Origin: Betaproteobacteria bacterium SCN2
Lineage (GTDB): Bacteria > Pseudomonadota > Gammaproteobacteria > Burkholderiales > Thiobacillaceae
Assembly (NCBI GenBank): GCA_008923285.1
Contig: WBSG01000002.1
Coordinates: 207,187 to 271,186 of the forward strand
DNA length: 64,000 nucleotides
Direction: 5' to 3'
The translations under genes were made by a program, and so were the position numbers. Shown here one piece after another: positions 11,972 to 21,078 of this stretch; positions within the stretch are counted from its first letter, which is position 1; each line of letters starts with the position of its first letter. A model generated the notes under the pieces. It worked only from the letters and a program-made list of their open reading frames with translations, had not been told where the DNA came from and did not search any database.

Positions 11972-12594
11972 TGGCCCAATACTTCAATATTCATCCCGAC
12001 AACCCGCAGCCCAGGCTGATCCAGCAGGCGGTCGAAATCCTGCGCCAGGGCGGCGTCATCGTCTATCCCACTGATTCCTGCTATGCCCTGGGCTGCCACG
12101 TCGGCGACAAGGACGCGGCCATGCGCCTGTTGCGCGTGCGCGGCCTCGACGATGGCCATGACCTGACCCTGGTCTGCCGCGACCTCTCGGAACTGGGACG
12201 CTATGCCCAGGTGGACAACAGCCAGTTCCGCCTGCTCAAGGCGCATACGCCGGGGCCCTACACCTTCATTCTCAAGGGCACGCGCGAAGTGCCCCGGCGC
12301 CTGCTGCACAAGCGCAGCGACACCATCGGCCTCAGGGTGCCGGACCACGCCATCGTGCAGTCGCTGCTGGCCGAACTGGGCGAGCCGATCCTGTCTTCGA
12401 CCCTGCAACTGCCGGGCGAGGATGTGCCGCTCAATGAGGCCTGGGAGATACGCGAACACCTGGAGCATCAGGTGGATCTGGTCATCGACGGCAACGGCTG
12501 CGGGCTCACGCCGACCACGGTGGTCGACCTCAGCAGCGGCGAGCCGCGCGTGCTGCGCTACGGCAAGGGCGATGCCACGCCCTTCGAAGCCTGA
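11971..12594 (+). CDS. YciO/Sua5/YrdC family protein (L-threonylcarbamoyladenylate synthase-like)
   Basis: 207 residues. GGVIVYPTDSCYALGCHVGDKDA, TPGPYTFILKGT and TVVDLSSGEPRVLRYGKG are YrdC-fold motifs. The family includes TsaC, which makes threonylcarbamoyl-AMP for t6A in tRNA, but the short form starting MAQYFNIHPDNPQ is closer to YciO, whose own role is less clear. The order PHP-yciO-M50-trpS is a familiar betaproteobacterial arrangement. Confidence 0.88.
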   Translation: MAQYFNIHPDNPQPRLIQQAVEILRQGGVIVYPTDSCYALGCHVGDKDAAMRLLRVRGLDDGHDLTLVCRDLSELGRYAQVDNSQFRLLKAHTPGPYTFILKGTREVPRRLLHKRSDTIGLRVPDHAIVQSLLAELGEPILSSTLQLPGEDVPLNEAWEIREHLEHQVDLVIDGNGCGLTPTTVVDLSSGEPRVLRYGKGDATPFEA

Positions 12595-12596
12595 TC

Positions 12597-13298
12597 ATGG
12601 AGCTCACGCTGATCCAGAAAATCGCCGTGTTCGCCATTCCGGTGATATTCGCCATCACCCTGCACGAGGCGGCACACGGCTTCATCGCCATGAAGTTCGG
12701 CGACCGCACCGCCTGGATGTTGGGCCGTGTGACGGCCAATCCCCTCAAGCACATCGACCCCGTCGGCACCATCGGCTTGCCGCTGTTCCTGCTGCTGATG
12801 AGCAAGCTCGCCGGCGGCCCCGCCTTCCTGTTCGGCTGGGCCAAGCCGGTGCCGGTCAACTTCAACAACCTGCGCCGGCCCAGGCGCGACATGATGTGGG
12901 TGGCGGCGGCCGGGCCCGGCGCCAACCTGATCATGGCGGTGTTCTGGGCAGCGATGATCCAACTGGGCTCCATGCTTGGCGAAACCATCGGCCTGCCCCT
13001 CATGCTGATGGGCGCCGCCGGCATCCTCATCAACGCCATGCTCGCCGCCTTCAACCTGCTGCCAATCCCGCCGCTCGACGGCGGACGCATCGCCGTGAGC
13101 CTGCTGCCGCCGGGGCCCGCCGGCATGCTGGCGCGCGTCGAGCCGTTCGGCTTCTTCATCCTCATCGCGCTGATTTTCGCCGGCGTGCTGGGGACCGTGA
13201 TCTGGCCGATGATCAGCCTGATCGCCAGCTTTTCCACGCTGCTGACCGGCGTCTCCGACCAGCTGCTGTTTTCCCTGATTGCCATCCTGCTCAACTGA
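12597..13298 (+). CDS. Site-2 protease family membrane metalloprotease (M50)
   Basis: 233 residues, about six membrane helices. The zinc motif HEAAH is at 23-27 in the first helix, and the second metal ligand lies in NLLPIPPLDGGR. GWAKPVPVNFNNLRRPRRD is the typical loop. Substrates of this small housekeeping S2P are unknown. It begins 2 bp after yciO and ends 2 bp before trpS. Confidence 0.9.
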   Translation: MELTLIQKIAVFAIPVIFAITLHEAAHGFIAMKFGDRTAWMLGRVTANPLKHIDPVGTIGLPLFLLLMSKLAGGPAFLFGWAKPVPVNFNNLRRPRRDMMWVAAAGPGANLIMAVFWAAMIQLGSMLGETIGLPLMLMGAAGILINAMLAAFNLLPIPPLDGGRIAVSLLPPGPAGMLARVEPFGFFILIALIFAGVLGTVIWPMISLIASFSTLLTGVSDQLLFSLIAILLN

Positions 13299-13300
13299 CC

Positions 13301-14503
13301 ATGTTCGCCAACCGCGTACTCTCCGGCATGCGCCCCACCGGGCGCCTTCATCTCGGCCACTACCACGGCGTGCTCAAGAACTGGATCAAGCTCCAGCACG
13401 AACACCAGTGCCTGTTCTTCGTCGCCGACTGGCATGCGCTGACCACGCATTACGACACGCCCGAAGTCATCAACCAGAACGTCTGGGACATGGTGGTGGA
13501 CTGGCTGGCGGCGGGCGTCGATCCGTCGCAGGCGACCCTGTTCGTGCAGTCGCGCGTGATTGAGCATGCCGAACTGCACCTGTTGCTGTCGATGATGACG
13601 CCGCTCGGCTGGCTCGAGCGCGTGCCGACCTACAAGGACCAGCAGGAAAAGCTCACCGACAAGGATCTTTCCACCTACGGCTTTCTCGGCTATCCGCTGC
13701 TGCAGAGCGCCGACATCCTCATTTATCGCGCCAATCTCGTGCCGGTCGGGGAGGATCAGGTGCCGCACATCGAATTCACGCGCGAGATCTGCCGCCGCTT
13801 CAACCATCTCTACGGCCGTGAGCCCGGCTTCGAGGAAAAGGCCCTGGCCGCCGTGAAAAAACTGGGCGGCAAGAAGGCCAAGCTCTACCAGGAAATGCGC
13901 ACCGCCTTCCAGGAGCAGGGCGACGAATCCGCGCTGGAATCGGCCAAGGCCATCCTCAACGATGCGCAGAATCTGAGCCTGGGCGACCGCGAGCGCCTGT
14001 TCGGCTATCTCGAGGGCGGCGGCCGCATGATCCTGGCCGAGCCCGAGGCGCTGTTGACCGAGGCCTCGAAGATGCCCGGGCTCGACGGCCAGAAGATGTC
14101 CAAGTCCTACAGCAATACCATTGCCTTGAGGGAGGACCTCGACAGCGTGGCGAGGAAGATCCGCACCATGCCCACCGACCCGGCGCGCGTGCGCAGGACT
14201 GATGCGGGCAATCCGGAGAAGTGCCCGGTGTGGCAGTTTCACGAGGTGTATTCGGACGCTGGCCTGAAGGACTGGGTGGTGAAGGGATGCACCAGCGCCG
14301 GCATCGGCTGCCTCGACTGCAAGCAGCCGGTGATCGATGCCGTGCAGCGCGAACTCACCCCCATCCATGATCGCGCCCGGCATTACGAAGAAAGCCCCGA
14401 TCTCGTGCGCAACATCATTGCCGACGGCTGCGAAAAGGCGCAGGAACTGGCGCGCGAGACCATGCGCGAGGTGCGCGATGCCATGGGCCTGAACCTGGAC
14501 TGA
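13301..14503 (+). CDS. trpS: Tryptophanyl-tRNA synthetase
   Basis: 400-residue class I synthetase. The HIGH-like signature is GRLHLGHYHG near residue 15 and the KMSKS loop is GQKMSKSYSN. MFANRVLSGMRPTGRLHLGH is the usual start of the longer betaproteobacterial TrpS. ATG 13301 follows the M50 stop by 2 bp. Confidence 0.95.
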   Translation: MFANRVLSGMRPTGRLHLGHYHGVLKNWIKLQHEHQCLFFVADWHALTTHYDTPEVINQNVWDMVVDWLAAGVDPSQATLFVQSRVIEHAELHLLLSMMTPLGWLERVPTYKDQQEKLTDKDLSTYGFLGYPLLQSADILIYRANLVPVGEDQVPHIEFTREICRRFNHLYGREPGFEEKALAAVKKLGGKKAKLYQEMRTAFQEQGDESALESAKAILNDAQNLSLGDRERLFGYLEGGGRMILAEPEALLTEASKMPGLDGQKMSKSYSNTIALREDLDSVARKIRTMPTDPARVRRTDAGNPEKCPVWQFHEVYSDAGLKDWVVKGCTSAGIGCLDCKQPVIDAVQRELTPIHDRARHYEESPDLVRNIIADGCEKAQELARETMREVRDAMGLNLD

Positions 14504-14530
14504 CTTGAAATCGCGGAATCCGTCCTAAAC
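14504..14530 (+). promoter_or_regulatory. Possible RpoH-like promoter of lon
   Basis: CTTGAAA (14504-14510) matches the sigma-32 -35 box exactly. CCTAAAC follows after 13 nt, a poor match to CCCCAT. It starts immediately after the trpS stop and would place the transcript start next to the dyad at 14527-14545. Confidence 0.35.
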
Positions 14531-14545
14531 TTTCCTGGAAAGTTT
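14527..14545. promoter_or_regulatory. Perfect dyad upstream of lon
   Basis: AAACTTTCCTGGAAAGTTT is a 9-bp perfect inverted repeat around one T. It ends 1 bp before the ribosome site GAGGA and 11 bp before the lon ATG. It could be an operator or a 5'-leader hairpin beside the ribosome site. Confidence 0.5.
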
Positions 14546-14556
14546 GAGGATGGCAC

Positions 14557-16950
14557 ATGATCGAGCAAGACCCCCCGCAGTTCATCGAAGGCGAAATCAT
14601 CGAGGAAGCGGATCAGCAGAAGCTGCTGCCGGCCGAATCTCGACCGGCGGAACTCTACCTGCTGCCGCTGAGCGAGAAGCCTTTCTTTCCGGCACAGACC
14701 CTGCCGCTGGTGATGAAGGAAGCGGCCTGGCTGGAGACCGTCGAAGCCATCGGCGAAACGCCGCACCACATGGTCGGTCTGGTGCTGATCAAGCCCGAGG
14801 ACGCCGACACGGCTACGCGCGAGGATTTTCACGGCATCGGCACCATGGTGCGCATGCACCACCCGGCGAGGAATGAAGGCCGCATCCAGTTCATCGCCGA
14901 AGGCCTGCGCCGTTTTCGCATCGTCAAGTGGCTGTCCGACAAGCCGCCTTATCGTGCCCAGGTCGAGTTTCCCAACGAGCCCGGCAAGCCCGAGTCCGAG
15001 GAGATCAAGGCCTATGCCATGGCCATCATCAACACCATCAAGGACCTGGTGCCGCTCAATCCGCTGTATTCCGAGGAGCTAAAGTTCTTCCTCAACCGCT
15101 TCAGCCCCAACGAGCCGTCCTATCTCGCCGATTTCGCCGCCAGTCTCACCACTGCCAGCAAGCAGGAACTGCAGGAAGTGCTGGAGTCGCTCGGCCTCAA
15201 GCGGCGCATGGAAAAAGTGCTGGTGCTGCTGAAGAAGGAGCTCGACGTGGCCAGGCTGCAGAGCCAGATCCGCGGCCGCATGGAAGAGAAGATGTCGGCG
15301 CAGCAGCGCGAATTCTTCTTGCGCGAACAGCTGAAGGCAATCCAGAAGGAGCTCGGCCTGTCCAAGGACGACAAGACCGCCGAACTGGAAACCTTCAGGG
15401 AGCGCATCGGCAAATTGACGCTCCCGGAAGCGGCGAAGAAGCGCGTCGACGAGGAAATGGCCAAGTTCTCGGTGCTGGAGGCCGGTTCGGCCGAGTACAC
15501 GGTATCGCGCAATTATCTCGACTGGCTGACCGTGCTGCCCTGGGGCGTGCATTCGCAGGACAAGCTCGACCTCAAGCGCGCGCGCAGGATACTCGACCGC
15601 GATCACGACGGACTCGACGACGTGAAGGACCGTATCATCGAGTTCCTCGCCGTCGGCGCCATGAAGGGCGAGGTCTCCGGTTCCATCCTGCTGCTGGTCG
15701 GCCCGCCCGGGGTTGGCAAGACTTCCATCGGCAGGTCGGTGGCGGAAGCGCTGGGGCGCAAGTTCTTCCGTTTCTCCCTGGGCGGCATGCGCGACGAAGC
15801 CGAGATCAAGGGCCATCGGCGCACCTATATCGGCGCCATGCCGGGCAAGTTCATCCAGGCGCTGAAGGAGGCCGGCACGTCGAACCCGGTCATCATGCTG
15901 GACGAAATCGACAAGATCGGCGCGAGCTACCAGGGCGACCCCGCTTCGGCCCTGCTGGAAGTGCTCGACCCCGAGCAGAACGTCGATTTCCTCGACCATT
16001 ATCTCGACGTGCGCTTCGATCTTTCCAAGGCGCTGTTCATCTGCACCGCCAACCAGCTTTCCATACCCGGGCCGCTGCTGGATCGCATGGAGGTGATCCG
16101 CCTGTCCGGTTACATCACCGAGGAAAAGGTCGCCATCGCCAAACACCACCTGTGGCCCAAGGTGCTGGAAAAGTCCGGGCTGAAGAAGAGCCAGGTGACG
16201 ATCAGCGAATCCGCCCTCCGCCATGTGGTCGAGGGCTATGCGCGCGAGGCCGGCGTGCGCAACCTGGAAAAGCAGCTGGGACGCGTGGCGCGCAAGGCCG
16301 TGGTGCAGATCCTCGACGGCGCCGCCACGCCGATCAGGGTCGGTGTCAAGGAAATCGAATCCTATCTCGACAAGCCCGTATTCCACAGGGAAAAGCCGCA
16401 AAGCGCGGTGGGCGTGGTGACCGGGCTGGCCTGGACAGCGATGGGCGGCGTTACGCTCGATGTCGAGGCCACTCGCGTGCACACGCTCAACCGCGGCTTC
16501 AAGCTCACCGGCCAGCTCGGCGATGTGATGCGTGAATCCGCCGAGATCGCCTACAGCTATGTCGCCAGCCATCTCAGGCAGTACAAGGCCGATACCGCCT
16601 TTTTCGACTCCAGTTTCGTGCACCTGCACATTCCCGAGGGTGCCACGCCCAAGGACGGCCCCAGCGCCGGCGTGACCATGGCCACCGCGCTGCTCTCGCT
16701 GGCGCGCAACCAGAAACTGGCCAGACCGCTGGCCATGACCGGCGAGCTTTCCTTGACCGGCCAGGTGCTGCCGGTAGGAGGCATCCGCGAGAAGGTGATT
16801 GCCGCGCGCCGCGCCGGCATCATGGAACTCATCCTGCCGGAGGCCAACCGGCCCGACTTCGACAAGCTGCCGGCCTACATCAGGCAGGGCATCACGGTGC
16901 ATTTCGCCAGCAAATACAAGGACGTAGCGCGGGTGGTTTTCCCGGCCTGA
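14557..16950 (+). CDS. lon: ATP-dependent protease Lon (S16)
   Basis: 797 residues. An N-terminal LON substrate domain (FFPAQTLPLVM...) is followed by a coiled-coil region, an AAA+ module with GPPGVGKT near residue 382 and VIMLDEIDKIG, and the proteolytic domain with PKDGPSAGVT (catalytic Ser near 703) and GIREKVIAA (Lys near 746). It degrades misfolded and regulatory proteins. The main lon of Proteobacteria lies beside clpX; this one sits between trpS and scpA, a place where relatives often have no lon, so it is probably an additional copy. Confidence 0.95.
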   Translation: MIEQDPPQFIEGEIIEEADQQKLLPAESRPAELYLLPLSEKPFFPAQTLPLVMKEAAWLETVEAIGETPHHMVGLVLIKPEDADTATREDFHGIGTMVRMHHPARNEGRIQFIAEGLRRFRIVKWLSDKPPYRAQVEFPNEPGKPESEEIKAYAMAIINTIKDLVPLNPLYSEELKFFLNRFSPNEPSYLADFAASLTTASKQELQEVLESLGLKRRMEKVLVLLKKELDVARLQSQIRGRMEEKMSAQQREFFLREQLKAIQKELGLSKDDKTAELETFRERIGKLTLPEAAKKRVDEEMAKFSVLEAGSAEYTVSRNYLDWLTVLPWGVHSQDKLDLKRARRILDRDHDGLDDVKDRIIEFLAVGAMKGEVSGSILLLVGPPGVGKTSIGRSVAEALGRKFFRFSLGGMRDEAEIKGHRRTYIGAMPGKFIQALKEAGTSNPVIMLDEIDKIGASYQGDPASALLEVLDPEQNVDFLDHYLDVRFDLSKALFICTANQLSIPGPLLDRMEVIRLSGYITEEKVAIAKHHLWPKVLEKSGLKKSQVTISESALRHVVEGYAREAGVRNLEKQLGRVARKAVVQILDGAATPIRVGVKEIESYLDKPVFHREKPQSAVGVVTGLAWTAMGGVTLDVEATRVHTLNRGFKLTGQLGDVMRESAEIAYSYVASHLRQYKADTAFFDSSFVHLHIPEGATPKDGPSAGVTMATALLSLARNQKLARPLAMTGELSLTGQVLPVGGIREKVIAARRAGIMELILPEANRPDFDKLPAYIRQGITVHFASKYKDVARVVFPA

Positions 16951-16995
16951 AAGGCTTGAAGCCGCTGCGGCAAGACAGCGGAGCAGGGTGATAGA

Positions 16996-17847
16996 ATGCC
17001 GGTCATGGAAGCCCTACAGGCAGAACTCCCCATTGCCCGCGTCAAGGGCGAGCCGCTGGCAGAAATGCCGGTCGACCTCTACATCCCGCCGGACGCGCTG
17101 GAAGTGTTCCTCGAAACCTTCGAGGGCCCGCTCGACCTGCTGCTGTACTTGATCCGCCGTCACAACCTCGACGTGCTCGACATTCCCATGGCCGAACTCA
17201 CGCGCCAGTACCTGGCCTATGTCGAGGCGGCGCGCACCTCGCGTCTGGAGCTGGCGGCCGAGTACCTGCTGATGGCGGCGATGCTGATCGAGATCAAGTC
17301 GCGCATGCTGTTGCCGCGCCCGCCGCGCGCGGACGAGGGCGGCGAGCCGGAAGACCCGCGCGCCGAACTGGTGCGGCGCCTGCTCGAATACGAGCAGATG
17401 AAGCTGGCCGCGCAGCGCCTTGACCGGCAGCCGCTGGCCGGACGCGATTTCCAGGTGGTGTCGGTGGCAGTCGAGTCTGCCGCGCGCAGGCTGCCGGAGG
17501 TCAGGGCGGAAGACCTTTCCGCCGCCTGGCTCTCCATCCTGTCGCGCGCCAAGGTCAACAGGCACCACCGCATCAGCCGCGAGGAACTGTCGGTGCGCGA
17601 GCACATGACGCGCATCCTCAAGCAGCTGCAGCCGGGCCAGTTTCTCGAATTCGCCAGCCTGTTCCGCGCCGAGGCCGGCGTGGCGGAACTGGTGGTGACC
17701 TTTCTCGCCATCCTCGAGCTGGCCAAGGAAACCCTGGTCGACGTCACCCAGGCCGAGCCGCTGGCGCCGATTTACGTCCGCTTGCACGAAGAAGGTACAA
17801 CGGTTGATGAATATGCCGATGAACACGCCGACGATCAACAATCTTGA
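16996..17847 (+). CDS. scpA: Segregation and condensation protein A
   Basis: 283-residue kleisin, the bridge of the SMC-ScpAB condensin. FEGPLDLLLYLIRRHNLDVLDIPMAELTRQYL and the following AAEYLLMAAMLIEIKSRMLLPRP are the family signature. The C-terminal winged helix that binds the SMC head includes FLAILELAKETLVDVTQAEPLAPIYVRL. It starts 45 bp after lon and overlaps scpB by about 40 bp. Confidence 0.94.
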   Translation: MPVMEALQAELPIARVKGEPLAEMPVDLYIPPDALEVFLETFEGPLDLLLYLIRRHNLDVLDIPMAELTRQYLAYVEAARTSRLELAAEYLLMAAMLIEIKSRMLLPRPPRADEGGEPEDPRAELVRRLLEYEQMKLAAQRLDRQPLAGRDFQVVSVAVESAARRLPEVRAEDLSAAWLSILSRAKVNRHHRISREELSVREHMTRILKQLQPGQFLEFASLFRAEAGVAELVVTFLAILELAKETLVDVTQAEPLAPIYVRLHEEGTTVDEYADEHADDQQS

Positions 17848-18610
17848 GGAACTGAAGCGCATCCTCGAAGCTGCGCTGCTGGCAACGGATGCGCCGCTGT
17901 CCTTGCGTGAGATGAAGCGCATGTTCGAGCAGGAACTGTCCGAGGACATGCTGCGCCGCGCGCTCGATGAACTCAGGCAGGACTGGGCCAGCAAGGCCGC
18001 CGAACTCGTTCAGGTGGCCGAAGGCTGGCGCTTCCAGACCCGCCCCGAGATGCAGCCCTACCTCGCGCGCATGCGCAACGAGAAGCCGCCGCGATACTCG
18101 CGTGCGGTACTCGAAACGCTGGCTATCATTGCCTACCGGCAGCCGGTGACGCGTGGAGACGTCGAGGATATTCGCGGTGTCTCGGTCAACGCGCAGATCG
18201 TGAAGACGCTGGAAGAGCGTGGCTGGATCGAGACCGTCGGCCATCGCGACGTGCCGGGCCGGCCGGCCTTGCTCGCCACCACGCCGCGCTTCCTGTCCGA
18301 CCTCGGCCTGCGTTCCCTGCAGGAATTGCCGCCTCTGGAAGAGCTTGGCAACCTGCTCGCGCCCGACACCGCAGCGACACCGGAAGAACTGGAGGAAGTG
18401 CGCGAAGAACTGGCCGCGGAGGATGTTGTCGAGCGCGAGCCGGAAGCTGCCGAGACGGAAAGCGCGCCTGTGCAGGAGGCAAGCGAGAACGCGTTCACTG
18501 CCGAGGCGCAGGGGACGCCCATGACAGACAGCGAATCCGAGGCCGCCGCTGCCGACGGTGCGGTAAATGACGCACAATCGTTGGCCGCCGCCGCTCCCAC
18601 TGACTCTTGA
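17807..18610 (+). CDS. scpB: Segregation and condensation protein B
   Basis: 267 residues with two winged-helix domains. YSRAVLETLAIIAYRQPVTRGDVEDIRGV and GHRDVPGRPALLATT are diagnostic. An acidic, Ala/Glu-rich tail of about 75 residues follows the conserved core. It forms the SMC-ScpAB complex with ScpA. I start at ATG 17807 (GAAGG upstream); ATG 17813 and 17819 are alternatives. The 183 bp that follow hold no gene I can support. Confidence 0.93.
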   Translation: MNMPMNTPTINNLEELKRILEAALLATDAPLSLREMKRMFEQELSEDMLRRALDELRQDWASKAAELVQVAEGWRFQTRPEMQPYLARMRNEKPPRYSRAVLETLAIIAYRQPVTRGDVEDIRGVSVNAQIVKTLEERGWIETVGHRDVPGRPALLATTPRFLSDLGLRSLQELPPLEELGNLLAPDTAATPEELEEVREELAAEDVVEREPEAAETESAPVQEASENAFTAEAQGTPMTDSESEAAAADGAVNDAQSLAAAAPTDS

Positions 18611-18793
18611 GAAGAACCTGCATTTGCTGCAGCGCCTGCGACGGATGCGGAGAAATTCCATGGCAGGAAAGTGATGATGAGGGGAGCAGTGGTGTTTCCA
18701 ACTCCCATCCTTGAACGGCTTCTGATTTTCCCGGATCTTCGAGAACGCTGCGGTTAACCACTCCTTCCATCTTATTTCTGATCGAGACCTGAA

Positions 18794-19708
18794 ATGCCCA
18801 CTCGCCGCCGCAGTCCTTTGCGCCCACCCAGCAAGCCCGCCGCGCGCACGCGGCCGGTGCCTGAGGGGGACGATAGCCCCGCCGCCGGCGACGAAGACGC
18901 AGTCAGGCTGCACAAGGCGCTGGCCGACGCCGGCATCGGCTCGCGCCGTGAAATGGAGGCCTGGATCGCCGAGGGCCGCGTCACGGTCAACGGCGAGACC
19001 GCGCAGGTGGGCCAGCGCGTTACGTCCAGGGACGTCATCAAGGTATCAGGCCGCCGCGTCTATCTGCGTGCGCCTGAAACAAAGCGTATTCGCGTACTGA
19101 TCTACCACAAGCAGGAAGGCGAGATTGTCAGCCGCGACGATCCCAAGGGCCGTGCCACCGTGTTCGAGCAATTGCCGAAAATCCGCGGCGCCAAGTGGGT
19201 GAGCGTGGGGCGGCTCGACTTCAACACCGAGGGCCTGATGATTTTCACTACCAGCGGCGAACTGGCCAACCGCCTCATGCACCCGCGCTTCGAAGTCGAG
19301 CGGGAATATGCCGTCCGCGTGCTGGGCGAACTGACCCTGGAGATGCAGCAGCAGCTGCTCGATGGCGTGGAACTGGAAGACGGTGTAGCGCGCGTGGAAA
19401 AACTGCTGGAAGCCGGCGGCGAGGGCGCCAACCGCTGGTGGCGCGTGGTCATCATGGAAGGACGCTATCGCGAGGTGCGGCGCCTGTTCGACGCGGTGGG
19501 CGTCAAGGTCAGTCGCCTGATTCGCACGCGCTACGGCCCGGTGGCGCTGCCGCCGCAGTTGAAGCGCGGGCAGAAGCAGGAACTCGACGAAACCGAGGTC
19601 AAGCGACTGCTGCGCTGGGCGGACATGCCCATTGCCGACAGCCGTCCGCGCCCCGCTCAGGGCCGTGCTGCACCGCGCAAGCCGGCACACGGACGTTCAC
19701 GATCCTAG
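18794..19708 (+). CDS. rluB: 23S rRNA pseudouridine synthase B
   Basis: 304 residues. An S4 RNA-binding domain (VRLHKALADAGIGSRREMEAWIAEGRVTVNG) is followed by the RsuA/RluB catalytic domain with GRLDFNTEGL, catalytic Asp142. EGRYREVRRLFDAVG is the second family motif. It is expected to make pseudouridine 2605 in 23S rRNA. The scpA-scpB-rluB order is widely conserved. The N- and C-terminal tails are basic and low complexity. Confidence 0.93.
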   Translation: MPTRRRSPLRPPSKPAARTRPVPEGDDSPAAGDEDAVRLHKALADAGIGSRREMEAWIAEGRVTVNGETAQVGQRVTSRDVIKVSGRRVYLRAPETKRIRVLIYHKQEGEIVSRDDPKGRATVFEQLPKIRGAKWVSVGRLDFNTEGLMIFTTSGELANRLMHPRFEVEREYAVRVLGELTLEMQQQLLDGVELEDGVARVEKLLEAGGEGANRWWRVVIMEGRYREVRRLFDAVGVKVSRLIRTRYGPVALPPQLKRGQKQELDETEVKRLLRWADMPIADSRPRPAQGRAAPRKPAHGRSRS

Positions 19709-19722
19709 TTTATAAAAGCATG

Positions 19723-19797
19723 AACACAGAGGTAATGGAGGTAACAGAGGAAAGCAATAAAAGGTTTCCTCCGTTCCCTCTGCTTCCTCTGCGTCAA
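19723..19797. repeat. Intercistronic hairpin element B
   Basis: Left arm from ACACAGAGG at 19724; right arm ends GCGTC at 19795. The arms pair at 23 of 30 positions. Each arm is closer to the arm of element E at 39584 (26 and 27 of 30) than to its partner, so B and E are homologous. Read on the minus strand the apex is GGAGGAAACC. It lies 14 bp after rluB and 12 bp before the next ATG. Confidence 0.75.
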
Positions 19798-19808
19798 TGA
19801 TTTGACGG

Positions 19809-20342
19809 ATGGACGAGCATTTCCTGCTGCTCTACCCGAAGAATCCGGCATGGGCGCCGGCAAGCCTCGCGCCTTTGCTGGATGCGCTCAAGGCAATCGG
19901 TTTTCTCGGCGCGGAACGCGGTGCTGCCCTGTACAGTGCTGGCGCCGACTACCTCGGCCTGGTGACCTACCTCGGCTGCTCGCCGCAGATTGCACTGGGC
20001 GATAACGAAGCCGCTACCACCATTCGCGTCGCAGGCATTTTCGAGACCCCGCAGTTCGTACAGGGCGCCAACCTCAAGCCGCCGCGCTGTCCGCGATGCC
20101 GCAAGCCCCTGAAAAAGCCGGTCGTTTCACTGGCGGCAAGCGACGAACTGCAATGCAGCCATTGCGGCCATGCCGCCTGCGCATGCGCATTCGACTGGCG
20201 TCACAGCGCCTGCTGCGCGCGCGTGCGCATCGAAATTTCCAATGTGTTCGAATCCGAAGCGGTGCCCGGAGAAACGCTCGCCGCCTGCCTGGAACAGGCA
20301 AGCGGCGAGGTGTGGGACTACTGTTACGTGCGCAGGGGCTGA
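19809..20342 (+). CDS. Uncharacterised protein with C-terminal zinc-ribbon cysteines
   Basis: 177 residues, family not recognised. The N-terminal half (MDEHFLLLYPKNPAWAPASL...) has no motif I can name. The C-terminal half has CPRC and CSHCGHAAC about 20 residues apart, then HSACCARVRIEISNVFESEA, which looks like a zinc ribbon with extra cysteines. The ORF is well delimited, with codon use like its neighbours and a terminator after it. Confidence 0.75.
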   Translation: MDEHFLLLYPKNPAWAPASLAPLLDALKAIGFLGAERGAALYSAGADYLGLVTYLGCSPQIALGDNEAATTIRVAGIFETPQFVQGANLKPPRCPRCRKPLKKPVVSLAASDELQCSHCGHAACACAFDWRHSACCARVRIEISNVFESEAVPGETLAACLEQASGEVWDYCYVRRG

Positions 20343-20343
20343 G

Positions 20344-20386
20344 CGGCAGCGCTCCTGGCCTTGCCGCCCGCTGCCGTTATTTTTTC
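20344..20386 (+). terminator. Rho-independent terminator overlapping a convergent gene end
   Basis: Stem CGGCAGCG (20344-20351) pairs with CGCTGCCG (20369-20376) and is followed by TTATTTTTT. The T tract is also the stop end of the minus-strand channel gene. Confidence 0.65.
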
Positions 20387-21045
20387 TCGGTCAGCCGCTT
20401 GATGACACCTGCGGCCCACTCCCTGCCGCCGAGGCCGAAGGCCAGTGCGAGGGCCAGTCCGATCGCGCCGAAACCGATCTGGAAGGCGGAAATCAGAAGA
20501 TGGGTGCCGATCTGCAACTGTTCCAGCGCCACGAACACCACGAAGATGATCACGGCATATTCTGCCAGCGTGCTCAGCGTGAGGGCGCCATCGACGCCCA
20601 TGTTGTTGAGGTAGGCGAATATCAGGCGGTTGATGAAACGGGCCACCATGACGCCGAACACCAGAACCAGCACGGCAACGATGATGTTGGGCAGGTAGAA
20701 GACGACCTTGTTGAACAACTCGGCCACGTTGGTAAGGCCAAGGCTGTTGGCGACGGTGACGATGACCACCAGCAGGATGATCCAGTACACCAGGTTGGCG
20801 ATCAGTCGCGACAGCGTGAGATCGATGTTGCCCTGACGCATGAAGGCCTCAATGCCGGTTTTCTTGCCGAGTTCGTCGAACTTGAGCGTATCCAGAACCT
20901 TGCCTATGGCAGAACGCACGATATTGGCCAGTATCCAGCCCAGGAACAAGAGCACCAGCGCCGCGAGCAGTTGCGGAACGAAAGCTGCAAGCTGGGTCCA
21001 GAACGAAGTGAGGGATGCGACGAATACGTCAATCTGCTGCTCCAT
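20377..21045 (-). CDS. Small mechanosensitive-channel-like membrane protein (CmpX/TM-helix family)
   Basis: 222 residues, four or five membrane helices. The two repeats (LLAALVLLFLGWILANIV and VVFYLPNIIVAVLVLVFGVMVA) followed by amphipathic segments resemble the conserved TM-helix family linked to MscS, as in CmpX. The C-terminal glycine-rich helix ALALAFGLGGREWAAGVI is also typical. I start at ATG 21045 (MEQQIDVF) because GGAGGA lies just upstream; an ATG 12 bp further up has no ribosome site. Confidence 0.8.
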   Translation of the reverse strand: MEQQIDVFVASLTSFWTQLAAFVPQLLAALVLLFLGWILANIVRSAIGKVLDTLKFDELGKKTGIEAFMRQGNIDLTLSRLIANLVYWIILLVVIVTVANSLGLTNVAELFNKVVFYLPNIIVAVLVLVFGVMVARFINRLIFAYLNNMGVDGALTLSTLAEYAVIIFVVFVALEQLQIGTHLLISAFQIGFGAIGLALALAFGLGGREWAAGVIKRLTEKK

Positions 21046-21078
21046 GGAGTCCTCCATTGTTTCAGGTTTGGCCCTGAA

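Noticed and set aside
18611..18793. Possible twelfth hairpin element between scpB and rluB
   Set aside because: There are purine and pyrimidine stretches but no arms that pair over more than a few bases.
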